Part shown: positions 1 to 9,200 of the stretch, one piece after another
Layout: every line of letters begins with the position of its first letter
How positions within the stretch are numbered: position 1 is the first letter of the stretch
DNA from: MM2 sp035460165
GTDB lineage: Bacteria > Pseudomonadota > Gammaproteobacteria > Burkholderiales > Methylophilaceae
DNA: 64,000 nt
NCBI GenBank assembly: GCA_035460165.1
Contig: DATHWW010000019.1
Span: 73,411 to 137,410 of the forward strand
Reading direction: 5' to 3'
Notes under the pieces: model-generated
The model's input: the letters and a program-made list of their open reading frames with translations, nothing else
What the model was told of the DNA's origin: nothing
Databases searched by the model: none
Made by a program: the position numbers and the translations under genes

Positions 1-505
1 CCGCCGGCGCCACTTTTTCGATGTTGCGACAAACTTTGAGCATGCCCGGGTCGCGGCTGATGATGCCGGACGTCGGCGAATCCGCCTGCGACTGCAACAG
101 CCCGCGGTTCTCCTGCTGCAAGGCATGGAGAAAAAATGCCCGCTCGATCACCAGCCCCAGCAGTTCCGGGTCGCAAGGCTTCTGATGAAAATCGTAAGCG
201 CCCAGGCCGATGGCCTTTACCGCGTTGGCGTGATCCTGGTTGCCGGTCAGCACGATCACCTTGGTGTCCGGCGCAAGCGCGAGTATCTGCTGCAGCGTGG
301 CCAGGCCTTCCGTGGCTCCGTCCGGGTCCGGCGGCAGCCCGAGATCCATGGTCGCCACCGCTGGTTCGTAGCGTCGCACCATCGCCAGCGCGCTCTCGCG
401 GTCTTGCGCCACCTGCACGTTGTAGGCGTCAAAGCTCCAGCGCAGCTGCTTTTGCAGGCCCGGGTCGTCTTCGATGATCAGCAGATTTCTCTTATCCTGT
501 TTCAT
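1..505 (-). CDS. prsR: PEP-CTERM/XrtA system sigma-54 response regulator PrsR (partial, C-terminus outside window)
   Basis: The reading frame starts at the ATG at 505 and runs off the left edge, giving 168 residues. It begins MKQDKRNLLIIEDDPGLQKQ, a receiver domain with the acidic pocket (EDD), a phospho-acceptor Asp in ATMDLGLPPDPDG and a conserved Lys in FHQKPCDPE. The visible end (SGIISRDPGMLKVCRNIEKV) is the start of a sigma-54 AAA+ domain. The gene lies 15 bp downstream of prsK on the same strand, so they form a two-component pair. In the PEP-CTERM/exosortase A system this pair is known to switch on sigma-54 promoters of sorted exopolysaccharide proteins. The DNA-binding end cannot be seen here. 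Confidence 0.9.
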   Translation of the reverse strand, partial: MKQDKRNLLIIEDDPGLQKQLRWSFDAYNVQVAQDRESALAMVRRYEPAVATMDLGLPPDPDGATEGLATLQQILALAPDTKVIVLTGNQDHANAVKAIGLGAYDFHQKPCDPELLGLVIERAFFLHALQQENRGLLQSQADSPTSGIISRDPGMLKVCRNIEKVAPA

Positions 506-520
506 GGTTCCTCTTGGGCT

Positions 521-2608
521 CTAACCGTAGACCGCCTCCTCCACCGCATCACTCCCGCTGAAGAGCGGCAAGATGACGCGGAAAGTGGTGCCGCTCTCTT
601 CACTGCTGGTCACCTCGACCTGGCCACCGAGCTCATGGATATATTCCCGGCTTTCGAACACCCCGATGCCCATGCCCGCCGACTTGGTGGACTCGAAAGG
701 CTTGAACAACCGCTCATGCACGAATTCCGCGCTCATGCCGTGACCGGTGTCTCGCACCTCGACGATGGCGGTGTTGTTGTTCCCCTTGGTTAATCGCACC
801 ATCACTTGCCCGTCCCTGGGTGTCGCTTCAATCGCATTCTGGATCAGGTGCCCGATCACCCGTTCGAGGCTGGCGCGGTTGGCCATTACCTCCAGGCCGG
901 CATCCTGTATTTCCAGCATCGGCCGCGGCTCGGCAACGGACTTGTCCGCCACTGCCTGCTGCAATACCTTTTCGATCAACAGCGGCACGGGTTGCTCCAG
1001 GATGGGGCCGGAACTGAGTTTCTGCAGCAGCCGCCGCATTTTCCGCACCGAGAGGTCTACCGTATCTAGCATGTCTTTCTGGAACTCCGGATTGGCCTTG
1101 TGCTTTTCGGCATTGGAAAGCAGCAGCGACAGCTGGGAAACCAGGTTTTTCAGGTCGTGCACCACAAAGGTGGACATGCGATTGAAGGATTCGAACTGGC
1201 GCGCCACCAGCAGCGCATTCGCCGCTTCTTGCTGCGCCAGATAGCTGGCGGCCTGGTTGCCGGCGATCTTGAGCAGGTCGCTTACCTCCCAGTTCAGCTT
1301 GACCTTGCTACGGGGCTGCGTCAGCACCACAAAACCGAACAGTTTCCGATGCAGCATCAGCGGCACCACCAGCCACGCCTTGGGAATGGATAGCAGCCAT
1401 GGCGGCATGGGACAGGCTGCATAGCGCTCGGGAGTGGCCTGATACTCCTGCAGGTCGATGACCCACTGCTTGTTTTCCAGGAAGCGGCAGAACGCGCTAT
1501 CGCCCGGCTCGATACGATCGCCTACGGGAATATTCCAGTGGGACACAGGTTCGTAACTGCCGGATTCCCGATGGATCCACAAACCTCCGCCAGGGCTTTC
1601 CACCAGCTCGGCGATGGCCTGGACGGCACGCTCGCCCAGCCCTTGCCCGTCATCGGACAGGGTACGGGTGAAGCGCAGCCATTCTTCCCGGTAATCGTAG
1701 TTGTAACTGTAGAAGTGCTTGCTGATGAACACCTTCAGCCAGGAGCGCAAGGTGCCGGAGAACAGCACGCTCGCCAGCAAAATCACCGCGCCGAACAGGA
1801 ACACCGCTTGCAGGAAGGTACCCCAGCTTCCCCCGAAAATGCGTAGCAGGTAACCGGCGGCGGCCATGGCCAGCAGATAGAAGGCCGCGCCGAACAAGGC
1901 CGCGGAGTGAAACAGGATGCGACGCGATACCGATATCCCCAATGACCAGCGCGGATTACGCGCTGCCGATATGGCGATGAGGGGAACAATCAAGGCATTG
2001 ACGACTCCGCGCGCGGCCCAGATTTCCGGATTGAGCTGCCGGAACAGCATGGCGTCGCTGTACAGGTAGAAGTCGTAAGCGAACATCCCGCCTACGCCCA
2101 GGCAGAGATACTTGATGCCCCAGCGCTCCTTCGGCGGCGTATTGCGGTATAGCTGTTCCACCAGAATCATGCCGATCACCGCCATGGCCACACGCCCGAC
2201 GATGCTGGTCACGAAGGCGACGACTCCGTATGGATTCAATCCCGCCCAATAGAAATAAATCGTCGCAAGGATGAGCACCAGGTAAAACGCGGCGATCACC
2301 ATCACAAATGGCCGGCGCCTGACCGAGGAAACCGCCTCCCCCGACTTCAGCGGCCCCAGCAGCATGATCAGGAAAACCGCCCAGCTCGCATTGCGCAAAA
2401 TGCCCAAGGCATCGGTCAGGAACGACAGGGGCAAACCGGAGGCAACATGGTAGGCAATGGTCGTCGCCCAAACTGCCGACAGCAAACAGGCCGAGGTCAG
2501 CACCATGCCGTGCAGGCGGCCCCGCCAGCTGGTCAGCAGCAGGACCGACAAGAACACGAACGCCACCGCCGCCGTGGCGTAGCTGAAGACCGCTATGTTG
2601 ACCAACAT
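521..2608 (-). CDS. prsK: PEP-CTERM/XrtA system sensor histidine kinase PrsK
   Basis: This 695-residue membrane kinase has about eight hydrophobic segments in the first 290 residues, a GAF-like region (about 315-465), a dimerisation helix with the phospho-acceptor His near 484 (motif FVVHDLKN), and a HATPase domain after about 590 (NAIEAT, then a DTGHGMS box and a glycine-rich GMGIGVFESRE box). Size and architecture match the PrsK family found next to exosortase A loci. It sits between a glycosylphosphotransferase gene and prsR, all on the minus strand, and probably phosphorylates PrsR. The input signal is not apparent. Confidence 0.9.
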   Translation of the reverse strand: MLVNIAVFSYATAAVAFVFLSVLLLTSWRGRLHGMVLTSACLLSAVWATTIAYHVASGLPLSFLTDALGILRNASWAVFLIMLLGPLKSGEAVSSVRRRPFVMVIAAFYLVLILATIYFYWAGLNPYGVVAFVTSIVGRVAMAVIGMILVEQLYRNTPPKERWGIKYLCLGVGGMFAYDFYLYSDAMLFRQLNPEIWAARGVVNALIVPLIAISAARNPRWSLGISVSRRILFHSAALFGAAFYLLAMAAAGYLLRIFGGSWGTFLQAVFLFGAVILLASVLFSGTLRSWLKVFISKHFYSYNYDYREEWLRFTRTLSDDGQGLGERAVQAIAELVESPGGGLWIHRESGSYEPVSHWNIPVGDRIEPGDSAFCRFLENKQWVIDLQEYQATPERYAACPMPPWLLSIPKAWLVVPLMLHRKLFGFVVLTQPRSKVKLNWEVSDLLKIAGNQAASYLAQQEAANALLVARQFESFNRMSTFVVHDLKNLVSQLSLLLSNAEKHKANPEFQKDMLDTVDLSVRKMRRLLQKLSSGPILEQPVPLLIEKVLQQAVADKSVAEPRPMLEIQDAGLEVMANRASLERVIGHLIQNAIEATPRDGQVMVRLTKGNNNTAIVEVRDTGHGMSAEFVHERLFKPFESTKSAGMGIGVFESREYIHELGGQVEVTSSEESGTTFRVILPLFSGSDAVEEAVYG

Positions 2609-2627
2609 GGCATGCCGCGCTCCGGAG

Positions 2628-4037
2628 TCATCTCACGCCCTTGCCAAATATCACTACACGGATGGTATCGATCAGGATAATGATGTCGAGGAACAGGCTG
2701 TTGTTCTTGACGTAAAACAGGTCGTACTGGAGCTTCTGTATGGCATCTTCCATCGATGCGCCATAGTGATAGCGTACTTGCGCCCAGCCGGTAATCCCCG
2801 GCTTGATACTGTGCCGCACGTGGTAATAGGGTAGTTTCCCGGAAAGCTGGTCGACAAAATACGGCCTTTCCGGCCTGGGGCCGACAAAGCTCATTTCCCC
2901 TTTCAACACATTGAGTATCTGGGGGAGCTCGTCGATTCTCAACTGACGAATGATCCGCCCCACCCGGGTGATACGGGGGTCATTCTCGAGTGCCCATTCC
3001 GGCTTGCCATTTTCCTCGGCGCCTACGCGCATGCTGCGAAACTTCAAGATGGTGAAGGGCTGGCCATCCTTGCCCACTCTTTCCTGTCGATACAGCACCG
3101 AATTACGATCTTCGATAAAGATGCACAAGGCCGTAAGCAACATGATGGGAAGCGCAACGATCAACAGCGTCATGCTCGCCAGCAAATCGAAAGTGCGCTT
3201 GATGCCGATTCGCAACTTGCTCTGGTCAAACCCATCGCCGAATACCAGCCATCCCGGCTGGAGGGAGTCCATCAGGACCTGCCCCATCTCGCGCTCGAAG
3301 AATGTTTCCGTATCGCTCACCCGCACGCCATGCAGCTTGCATTTGAGCAGCTCCTGAATGGAAAAATGCTCGCTGCGCCGGTTCCGCACCGCAACGACGA
3401 TCTCATTGATGCGGTGTTTCTTCACCATCGTCATCAATGGCCCTTCCGCCGACAAAACCATCGCAGGAGCCACCTGACACACTTCATTCGGCATGGGGAT
3501 AAATCCAATGATCTTGAATTTATCGAAGGTGGGATTCTTCTCGACCAGGATGCTGCATTCCTTGGCCAGCCGGCCGGCTCCCAGCACCATGATGCGATTT
3601 TTCAAAAAATGGGCATTGGACCAGCGGTAAAAAATAAGCCGTGTCAGAAAGACACCCGCCGCGGCAATCAACATGACGCCGCCCACTACCCCGCGACCGA
3701 CATAGGCCTCCGGCACCCAATAGAAAATCAGGACGATGCAGCCCAGCCCCAAGGCAAAGGCGCGCATCAGGCGCAGCAAGGTCTTGCGAAAATCCTCCCG
3801 GAACCCCAATTGATACAGGCCCAGCCCCGCCATGCACGTGAGCATGATCAAGGCAAAGGCACAGGCATACGGAAATATATTGATGAGCGGGGCCGCGACG
3901 ACAAAGGGAGGCGTAAAGAACAGATCGAAGAAACGGAGGGACACGCCGAGATAGACGGCAACCATCATGATGAGGGCTTCCGTTACAAACAGAATGACTC
4001 TTGTAATGGGTACGTAGCGATGGAAACTTTTATACAC
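2628..4037 (-). CDS. PEP-CTERM/XrtA-type sugar transferase (polyprenyl glycosylphosphotransferase)
   Basis: This priming glycosyltransferase moves a sugar phosphate onto undecaprenyl phosphate at the inner membrane to start exopolysaccharide repeat units. The N-terminus has several membrane segments, then a Rossmann-like region (ILVLGAGRLAKE-like), and the C-terminal bacterial sugar transferase domain carries the typical KFRSM, DELPQ, GEMSFVGPRPERP and KPGITGWAQV motifs. I chose the GTG at 4037 (469 residues) because GGAGGAGG lies just upstream of it. An ATG at 4091 would add 18 unusual residues and has no ribosome site. It sits 19 bp upstream of prsK in the same direction. The exosortase itself is not in the window. 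Confidence 0.88.
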   Translation of the reverse strand: MYKSFHRYVPITRVILFVTEALIMMVAVYLGVSLRFFDLFFTPPFVVAAPLINIFPYACAFALIMLTCMAGLGLYQLGFREDFRKTLLRLMRAFALGLGCIVLIFYWVPEAYVGRGVVGGVMLIAAAGVFLTRLIFYRWSNAHFLKNRIMVLGAGRLAKECSILVEKNPTFDKFKIIGFIPMPNEVCQVAPAMVLSAEGPLMTMVKKHRINEIVVAVRNRRSEHFSIQELLKCKLHGVRVSDTETFFEREMGQVLMDSLQPGWLVFGDGFDQSKLRIGIKRTFDLLASMTLLIVALPIMLLTALCIFIEDRNSVLYRQERVGKDGQPFTILKFRSMRVGAEENGKPEWALENDPRITRVGRIIRQLRIDELPQILNVLKGEMSFVGPRPERPYFVDQLSGKLPYYHVRHSIKPGITGWAQVRYHYGASMEDAIQKLQYDLFYVKNNSLFLDIIILIDTIRVVIFGKGVR

Positions 4038-4301
4038 TGTTCCTCCTCCCGATTCCCCGGGGTCACGCAATCCAGAAAAATTGCGATCCATTTTGCGCTC
4101 TTGTTTTTTTGTCTTTTAATGGCAGCAGCTTTTGCGCGCGTAACGCGCTAAATTGACCAGTAATACACCTCGCCCAATAAATAATGCATGCAAATCAATA
4201 GCTACCACGTCGGCGAGCGGCAGTCAATATCCTTGCACTGGATGTGCCTAAAATGAAAACGCATCCAAGGCAGAATTGCGTCAAAACACACCGCGTCATG
4301 G

Positions 4302-5093
4302 CTACTTGCGCTGCAGGAATTCGCGCACATAACTGCTCGGAATCGCATAGGTGATTCCGCTTGGCTGGCTGAGTGCCGATTCTTTCATCCCCTTGATCAA
4401 GACCATGTTGATAATCCCGTAGACGACGCCCGTATCGGGATCGTAAAGCGGACTTCCGCTATTGCCGGGATAAGCGGTTCCATCCAATTGAAATACCGGG
4501 AAAGCAAACTTCTGAAGCTGGATAATATTTTTCGCGTCCAACTGCTTGCTGTTGTGGACAGGCAAGACTATCGGCGTAATCGAGGACAGCGTGGCGCGAT
4601 GCGTGACGGGATGAAAGCCGAGTATCATGCCGATCGGAAATCCGGTAAATGCAAACACCTGTCCCTCCCGCGACGCGCTCGAGTCGCCCAGCTCCACCGC
4701 GGGCAGCGGTGGTCCGCTGATTTTAAGCAGGAGGAGATCGTGCTCCTTATCCTGCGCCACCCGCGAAGCAATCCTGAATTCCGTTTCCGTCTCGTTTTTG
4801 GCGACGACGACGCCAAGGGTCTCCAGCTTGCTTCCCTCCACGCCATCCGGAACAACGTGGGCATTGGTCAGCACCAGCGCCCCATCGCCCACCGCAAAGC
4901 CGGTACCCAGGAACTTCACCACAGGGCTGCGTGTTTTCTGGTAGGTGGCAATGACAACAATGGATGGCTTGAGCCGCTCGATGGTACGCGGGAGCTCATC
5001 CCCCCATAACGGCGCCGCGAAAATCAATCCCGGAATCGAAAAGAAACACAGAAAAAACCCTTTAACGTTCAAAGCAAACCTTGGGAAATCCAT
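4302..5093 (-). CDS. secreted trypsin-like serine protease
   Basis: The 263-residue product has a signal peptide (MDFPRFALNVKGFFLCFFSI, cleavage near IFA-AP) and a chymotrypsin-fold domain. The catalytic triad is visible: His in LTNAHVVPDG, Asp in EHDLLLLKI and Ser in YPGNSGSPLY. There is no PDZ domain, unlike DegP. The ATG at 5093 is preferred because it opens directly onto the signal peptide behind a G-rich stretch. The gene follows the BNR-repeat gene on the same strand and lies next to the exopolysaccharide genes. A role in processing extracellular proteins is possible but not shown. Confidence 0.82.
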   Translation of the reverse strand: MDFPRFALNVKGFFLCFFSIPGLIFAAPLWGDELPRTIERLKPSIVVIATYQKTRSPVVKFLGTGFAVGDGALVLTNAHVVPDGVEGSKLETLGVVVAKNETETEFRIASRVAQDKEHDLLLLKISGPPLPAVELGDSSASREGQVFAFTGFPIGMILGFHPVTHRATLSSITPIVLPVHNSKQLDAKNIIQLQKFAFPVFQLDGTAYPGNSGSPLYDPDTGVVYGIINMVLIKGMKESALSQPSGITYAIPSSYVREFLQRK

Positions 5094-5136
5094 AGCCCCC
5101 CCATGCAAACCCGAACTTGAAAAAAGCTTCCTGCTG

Positions 5137-6210
5137 TCAATCCTTGGCAAACTGCACGGCATATACCGGCGGCAAATGGTGAGGTACTTCGCTCCAGGCT
5201 TCGCCGCCATTGTCGCTGACCCAGAGATGGCCCGTGGTGGAGCCCATCGCCAGGCATTCTCCGCTTTCATCGACTGCCAGACCATGGCGGTATACCAGAT
5301 CGTAGCTTTCCTGCTGCGGCAATCCGGTCGCGAACGAGGTAAAGGTTTTCCCGCCGTCCCCGGTGTGAGTCACTACCAGTTTGCCATCCACAGGATACCG
5401 CTTCTCATCCTTGACCGCAGGGACAAACCAGGCGGTATCGGGGTGCTGCGGATGCACGGCGACGGCAAAGCCGAAGCTGGAAGGGTGGGCATTCACCCGC
5501 ACCCACTCGGCACAACCATTGGTGGAACGAAAAATACCGTTGTGATGCTGTATCCAGAAATTGTCCGCTGCGCCATGACATTGCACCATGCGGTGGGGGT
5601 CTTGAATGGCAGGATTTTCCTCCTGGCCGGGCGGCATATATTCGGCCCATAGCCCTTTGGTTGCGGAATGCCAGCTGCTGCCGTTATCTTCGCTCAACCA
5701 CACGCCCCCACAGGATACGGCGATGGCGATGCGATTGGCATCGCGCGGGTCAACGCAGATGGAATGGATACCCGGCTCGTCGTAACCTCCTCCCACCCAT
5801 TGTTGGCGCAAGGGGTCGTCCCACAGGCCGCGCATCATGTCCCAAGTCGCCCCGCGGTCGGTGCTTCTAAACAAACCGCCGGGTATCGTACCGGCCCAGA
5901 GCGTGCCCGGCGCCCCCACCTCCATCGACCAAATCATTTTCAGACTGGGCGCATCTTCACCGTCGATTTCGGCGTAGGAAGGCACATTCGCCTCCTCCCA
6001 GTGCATGCCATTGTCATCGGAGCGATGCAACTTGGTACCGAAATGCCCGGATTCAAGCGAAGCATACAGCGTCCCGTCGTATGGGTCTTGCAGCACCATG
6101 CCTACAGGCTCGCCGAGAAAATATCGATTATGAATCGCCCAGCTGCCAGGCTCGCGTCGACGAATATCAAACAGCCCTTTACGTGTCGCAACCAATAGTC
6201 GATTAGCCAT
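5137..6210 (-). CDS. BNR/sialidase-like repeat beta-propeller protein
   Basis: The 357-residue protein carries repeated Asp-box-like motifs (SDDNGMHWEE, STDRGATWDM, SEDNGSSWHS, THTGDGGKTF, SDNGGEAWSE), which mark a sialidase/Vps10-type beta propeller. There is no signal peptide, so it is probably cytoplasmic, and sialidase activity cannot be assumed because the arginine triad is not evident. It follows the MoaD/ThiS-like gene on the same strand, with only a palindromic repeat between them. That arrangement suggests a functional pair, but the substrate is unknown. Confidence 0.75.
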   Translation of the reverse strand: MANRLLVATRKGLFDIRRREPGSWAIHNRYFLGEPVGMVLQDPYDGTLYASLESGHFGTKLHRSDDNGMHWEEANVPSYAEIDGEDAPSLKMIWSMEVGAPGTLWAGTIPGGLFRSTDRGATWDMMRGLWDDPLRQQWVGGGYDEPGIHSICVDPRDANRIAIAVSCGGVWLSEDNGSSWHSATKGLWAEYMPPGQEENPAIQDPHRMVQCHGAADNFWIQHHNGIFRSTNGCAEWVRVNAHPSSFGFAVAVHPQHPDTAWFVPAVKDEKRYPVDGKLVVTHTGDGGKTFTSFATGLPQQESYDLVYRHGLAVDESGECLAMGSTTGHLWVSDNGGEAWSEVPHHLPPVYAVQFAKD

Positions 6211-6234
6211 TGCCTGACCTCCACGTTAGTGTTT

Positions 6235-6326
6235 AGAGCCTATTTCAATAGGTTTCATCCCCGCAGCCTTGCGGCCTTTCGGGTTGATCTTGGGCGCGGG
6301 GGTTGAAACCTATTGAAATAGGCTCT
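6235..6326. repeat. short palindromic intergenic element, copy A
   Basis: The left arm (6235-6262, starting AGAGCCTATTTCAATAGG) is repeated in inverted orientation at 6297-6326, with only one mismatch over about 26 bp, around a 35-bp centre. It fills the gap between the BNR-repeat gene and the MoaD/ThiS gene, and its right end touches the MoaD stop codon. The terminal motif AGAGCCTRTTYCA recurs at 19936 and, in looser form, at the ends of the long element at 26711. Transcribed from the minus strand, it would form a long hairpin between the two genes. Confidence 0.85.
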
Positions 6327-6595
6327 TACCCGCCGGAGAGTGCCTGCATGATATAGATTTCATCCGCGGCACCGAGCATGGTATCGAGTACGATTTCTCG
6401 AGGTTGCATGCCTCCGCCCACAAAAATCGCGACATGCTTGCGCACCCGCCCTTGATCATCCAGCACGTAATTTTTTAAACGCGGATAATCTGCAGCGGCG
6501 GCATCGAGCACATCACGCACAGTTTCCCCTTGATATATGACCCGTTCAAGAGGACCCACATTGCCTAGCCTTTGAGCACAAACGATACTCGCCAT
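6326..6595 (-). CDS. MoaD/ThiS family ubiquitin-like sulfur carrier protein
   Basis: This 89-residue protein has the size and beta-grasp pattern of MoaD/ThiS. It begins MASIVCAQRLGNV and ends in the diagnostic C-terminal diglycine (IYIMQALSGG). That tail is adenylated and thiocarboxylated in sulfur carriers. There is no moaE, thiG or cognate E1 gene beside it, although a ThiF/TcdA-type E1 relative lies far away at 49217. It is probably co-transcribed with the BNR-repeat protein at 5137. The function is unknown; a pathway-specific sulfur carrier is the best guess. Confidence 0.8.
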   Translation of the reverse strand: MASIVCAQRLGNVGPLERVIYQGETVRDVLDAAAADYPRLKNYVLDDQGRVRKHVAIFVGGGMQPREIVLDTMLGAADEIYIMQALSGG

Positions 6596-6735
6596 AGACT
6601 GCCCCTTGGAGTACTTTTTTTATCGCACCAGATTGAAATTTAAGCCTTTTCTGCAGAGAAGTAAAACGCCAAAAACGACAAAGCGGAAGTGGAGCAATCT
6701 CGCACTTCCGCTTCGCATTGATAAACTACCGAAAC

Positions 6736-7074
6736 TTATTTGACTTCAATTGTGCTTTCTACGGAGGTAACGCCTTCCACCTCACGTGCGAGAGCTACAG
6801 CCCGGTCTGCCTCGGCCTGACTCTTGGCTGTTCCGCTCAAATACACAACCCCTGCTTTATCCGTATCCACCTTGATATGCATTGCGCTGACGTCTTTCTC
6901 TTTAGCCAATTTTGCTTTAATTTTGGCTGTTATTACCGAGTCTTTGACAAATTCCTTGGCTGCCGAAGTACGATCTGGCGAACTGCTGCCTCCGGTGTAA
7001 TCACTTGTATATCCAGCAACAGGTACTAGCAAGGAACCTACCAAGGCCAGGCTGATCGCAAATTTGCTTTTCAT
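6736..7074 (-). CDS. periplasmic BON-domain protein (OsmY-like)
   Basis: The 112-residue product has a signal peptide (MKSKFAISLALVGSLLVPVA) and one BON domain (KDSVITAKIKAKLAKE ... VVYLSGTAKSQAEADRAVAL ... VTSVESTIEV). Such proteins are exported, bind phospholipid or envelope structures and are often stress induced. AGGAGG precedes the start. It is monocistronic, with about 140 bp to the gene on either side. No further function can be read from the sequence. Confidence 0.85.
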   Translation of the reverse strand: MKSKFAISLALVGSLLVPVAGYTSDYTGGSSSPDRTSAAKEFVKDSVITAKIKAKLAKEKDVSAMHIKVDTDKAGVVYLSGTAKSQAEADRAVALAREVEGVTSVESTIEVK

Positions 7075-7348
7075 GATGTCCTCCTTCTGATTTAACCATA
7101 GGAATTCTTTAGAACATTGTGTTTCGCCGATTGTTCCACATTGATTTTCTTATACTTTTTTACACCCCCTGGTGTGAACTCATGCTCATCCAGGAGGTTT
7201 ACGCCTCCTCATGCACAGCCCCCGGATCACCAGGCTCTGCGTCAGGAAATTGCCCTATGGGGCTGAATCCGCGCTATGATTTTTGTTTAACATTCCGCTG
7301 TTGATTCATGGAAAATCACGGTTCTCGCAAAAGCCAGGGAGTATGAAT

Positions 7349-8794
7349 ATGTTATTGCAACCCGTAATTCTCTCCGGCGGCTCCGGCACTCGCCTATGGC
7401 CACTCTCCCGCGAAAAATACCCCAAACAACTATTGCCGCTGATCGGCGAAGACTCCCTGCTGCAAGGCACCGTACGCCGCGTCGACGGCATCGCTGGCCT
7501 GGAGCTGGCACCGACGATGGTGGTATGCAACGAAGAATATCGTTTCGTCATTGCGGAACAATTACGCTTGATGGACAAGGATGGCGTGCTTCTGCTGGAG
7601 CCCGTCGGCCGCAACACCGCGCCCGCCTTGACGATGGCAGCGCTGGAAGCGAGTCGCGATGGTGAAGACCCGGTGCTACTGGTCATGCCGTCGGATCATG
7701 TGATTCTCGATACAGCCGCATTTCAGGAGGCTGTCAGGCAGGGCGCCGCACTGGCGGCCATCGATACGGTGGTGACTTTCGGCATTACGCCTGACTGCCC
7801 GGAGACCGGCTATGGCTATATCCGGATGGGTGAACCGCTGGCTGGAACAGGCAATGGCGCCTGCTCCATCGCCAATTTTGTCGAAAAACCGGATCGCGAG
7901 ACGGCGCAGCGCTACCTGGATGAAGGAAAGTATCTCTGGAACAGCGGCTTGTTCATGATGCGCGCCTCGGTATGGATAACAGCCATCGAGCAATGCCGAC
8001 CCGACATTCTGGCCGCCTGCCGCGCCGCGTGGCAAAACCGGCAGGAAGACGGCATCTTCGTGCGCGTCGGCGAATCCGCTTTTCAACAGTGTCCGAGCGA
8101 CTCCATCGACTACGCGGTGATGGAACGTGTTGCTTCCGGGCAAGAAAACCTGCCGGCAGGAGCAATGATTCCGTTGACGGCAGGCTGGTCGGACGTGGGT
8201 TCATGGGATTCGCTATGGCAGGCCCTGCCCAAAGATGCGGATGGCAATGTGACGCAAGGGGATGTCCTGCTGAGCGACTGCAGCGATACCCTTGCCCTGT
8301 CCGGCGGCAGGCTGGTGACCTGCGTCGGCGTCAGTGATTTAGTCGTGGTGGAAACGCCGGATGCGGTGCTGGTTGTGCACAAGAACAAGACGCAGGATGT
8401 AAAAAACATCGTCGACACTCTCAAGCGGCAAGGCCGACCGGAAAGTCTGCTGCACCGCAAGGTGTATCGCCCGTGGGGCTGGTACGACAGCGTGGATAAC
8501 GGCGAACGCTTTCTGGTGAAGCGCATCGTCATCAAGCCCGGTGCGATGCTGTCGCTACAGCTGCATCATCACCGCGCCGAGCACTGGGTGGTAGTCAGGG
8601 GCACGGCCAAGGTCACGCGGGGCGATACCAGTTATCTGGTGACGGAGAACGAATCGACTTTCATCCCGCTGGGAACCAAGCACAGGCTGGAGAATGTCGG
8701 CAAAATGCCGCTGGAGATCATCGAGGTGCAATCCGGACCGTACCTCGCCGAGGACGATATTGTGCGCTTCGACGATCATTACGGCAGGAAGTAA
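7349..8794 (+). CDS. manC: mannose-1-phosphate guanylyltransferase / mannose-6-phosphate isomerase
   Basis: This bifunctional type II enzyme makes GDP-mannose for polysaccharides. The N-terminal nucleotidyltransferase motif ILSGGSGTRLWPLSREKYPK is followed by FVEKPD. The C-terminal cupin isomerase domain has VYRPWGWYDS, KPGAMLSLQLHHHRAEHW and FIPLGTKHRLEN. The ATG at 7349 (481 residues) is chosen because AGGGAGT sits six bases upstream; the ATG at 7343 is too close to that site. Several kilobases from the priming transferase, it could supply sugar nucleotide for the same exopolysaccharide. It is a single gene with a 270-bp leader in which I see no other gene. Confidence 0.93.
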   Translation: MLLQPVILSGGSGTRLWPLSREKYPKQLLPLIGEDSLLQGTVRRVDGIAGLELAPTMVVCNEEYRFVIAEQLRLMDKDGVLLLEPVGRNTAPALTMAALEASRDGEDPVLLVMPSDHVILDTAAFQEAVRQGAALAAIDTVVTFGITPDCPETGYGYIRMGEPLAGTGNGACSIANFVEKPDRETAQRYLDEGKYLWNSGLFMMRASVWITAIEQCRPDILAACRAAWQNRQEDGIFVRVGESAFQQCPSDSIDYAVMERVASGQENLPAGAMIPLTAGWSDVGSWDSLWQALPKDADGNVTQGDVLLSDCSDTLALSGGRLVTCVGVSDLVVVETPDAVLVVHKNKTQDVKNIVDTLKRQGRPESLLHRKVYRPWGWYDSVDNGERFLVKRIVIKPGAMLSLQLHHHRAEHWVVVRGTAKVTRGDTSYLVTENESTFIPLGTKHRLENVGKMPLEIIEVQSGPYLAEDDIVRFDDHYGRK

Positions 8795-8830
8795 AAAGAT
8801 GCGGGCGACAGGCAAGCCCCGCACTACCCA

Positions 8831-9193
8831 TCATGCGCCGGAAAGCCTTTCGGTCATTCTTTCGTAATAAGCGGCTTCCAGCTGCAGATTGCCGGAGCGG
8901 GAAGCGCTCATTTGCATGGTCAGAAGACGCAGCTTCTTCAGCGCCACGCTGCGTTGCACGCCTTCGGACGCATGGACCAGGCGCTCCAGTTCGGCAATAT
9001 CCTTCATCAGCTGCACTTCAGGTGGCATATAGCCGGCATTCTTGAGAATGCGATAGGCAATGCGCAGCTCCTCGGGAATCAGCCTATCGTCGTCCAGCTC
9101 CAACGGCCGCCCGGCACCGGGCAGGTCGTTGAAATCGCCGCGCCGTGCAGCGTCGGCGATGCGCTGTTCCACGATGGCTTCAAACCCTTGCAT
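8831..9193 (-). CDS. DUF1992 (DnaJ-C28 conserved domain) protein
   Basis: The 120-residue protein matches the DUF1992/DnaJC28 domain: VEQRIADAARRGDFNDLPGA, then LDDDRLIPEELRIAYRILKN and GYMPPEVQLMKDI. No J domain or signal peptide is present, as in other bacterial members. It follows suhB on the same strand after 7 bp, so the two are probably co-transcribed. The biochemical function of bacterial members is not established. Confidence 0.85.
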   Translation of the reverse strand: MQGFEAIVEQRIADAARRGDFNDLPGAGRPLELDDDRLIPEELRIAYRILKNAGYMPPEVQLMKDIAELERLVHASEGVQRSVALKKLRLLTMQMSASRSGNLQLEAAYYERMTERLSGA

Positions 9194-9200
9194 GGTCCAA

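Noticed and set aside
4302..5093. Secreted protease as a DegP/DegQ homologue
   Set aside because: It is a single trypsin-like domain with no PDZ; a true Do-family protease is present at 56419.
6326..6595. MoaD/ThiS-like gene as molybdopterin synthase small subunit
   Set aside because: No moaE or other molybdopterin gene is adjacent, and the partner gene encodes a BNR-repeat protein.
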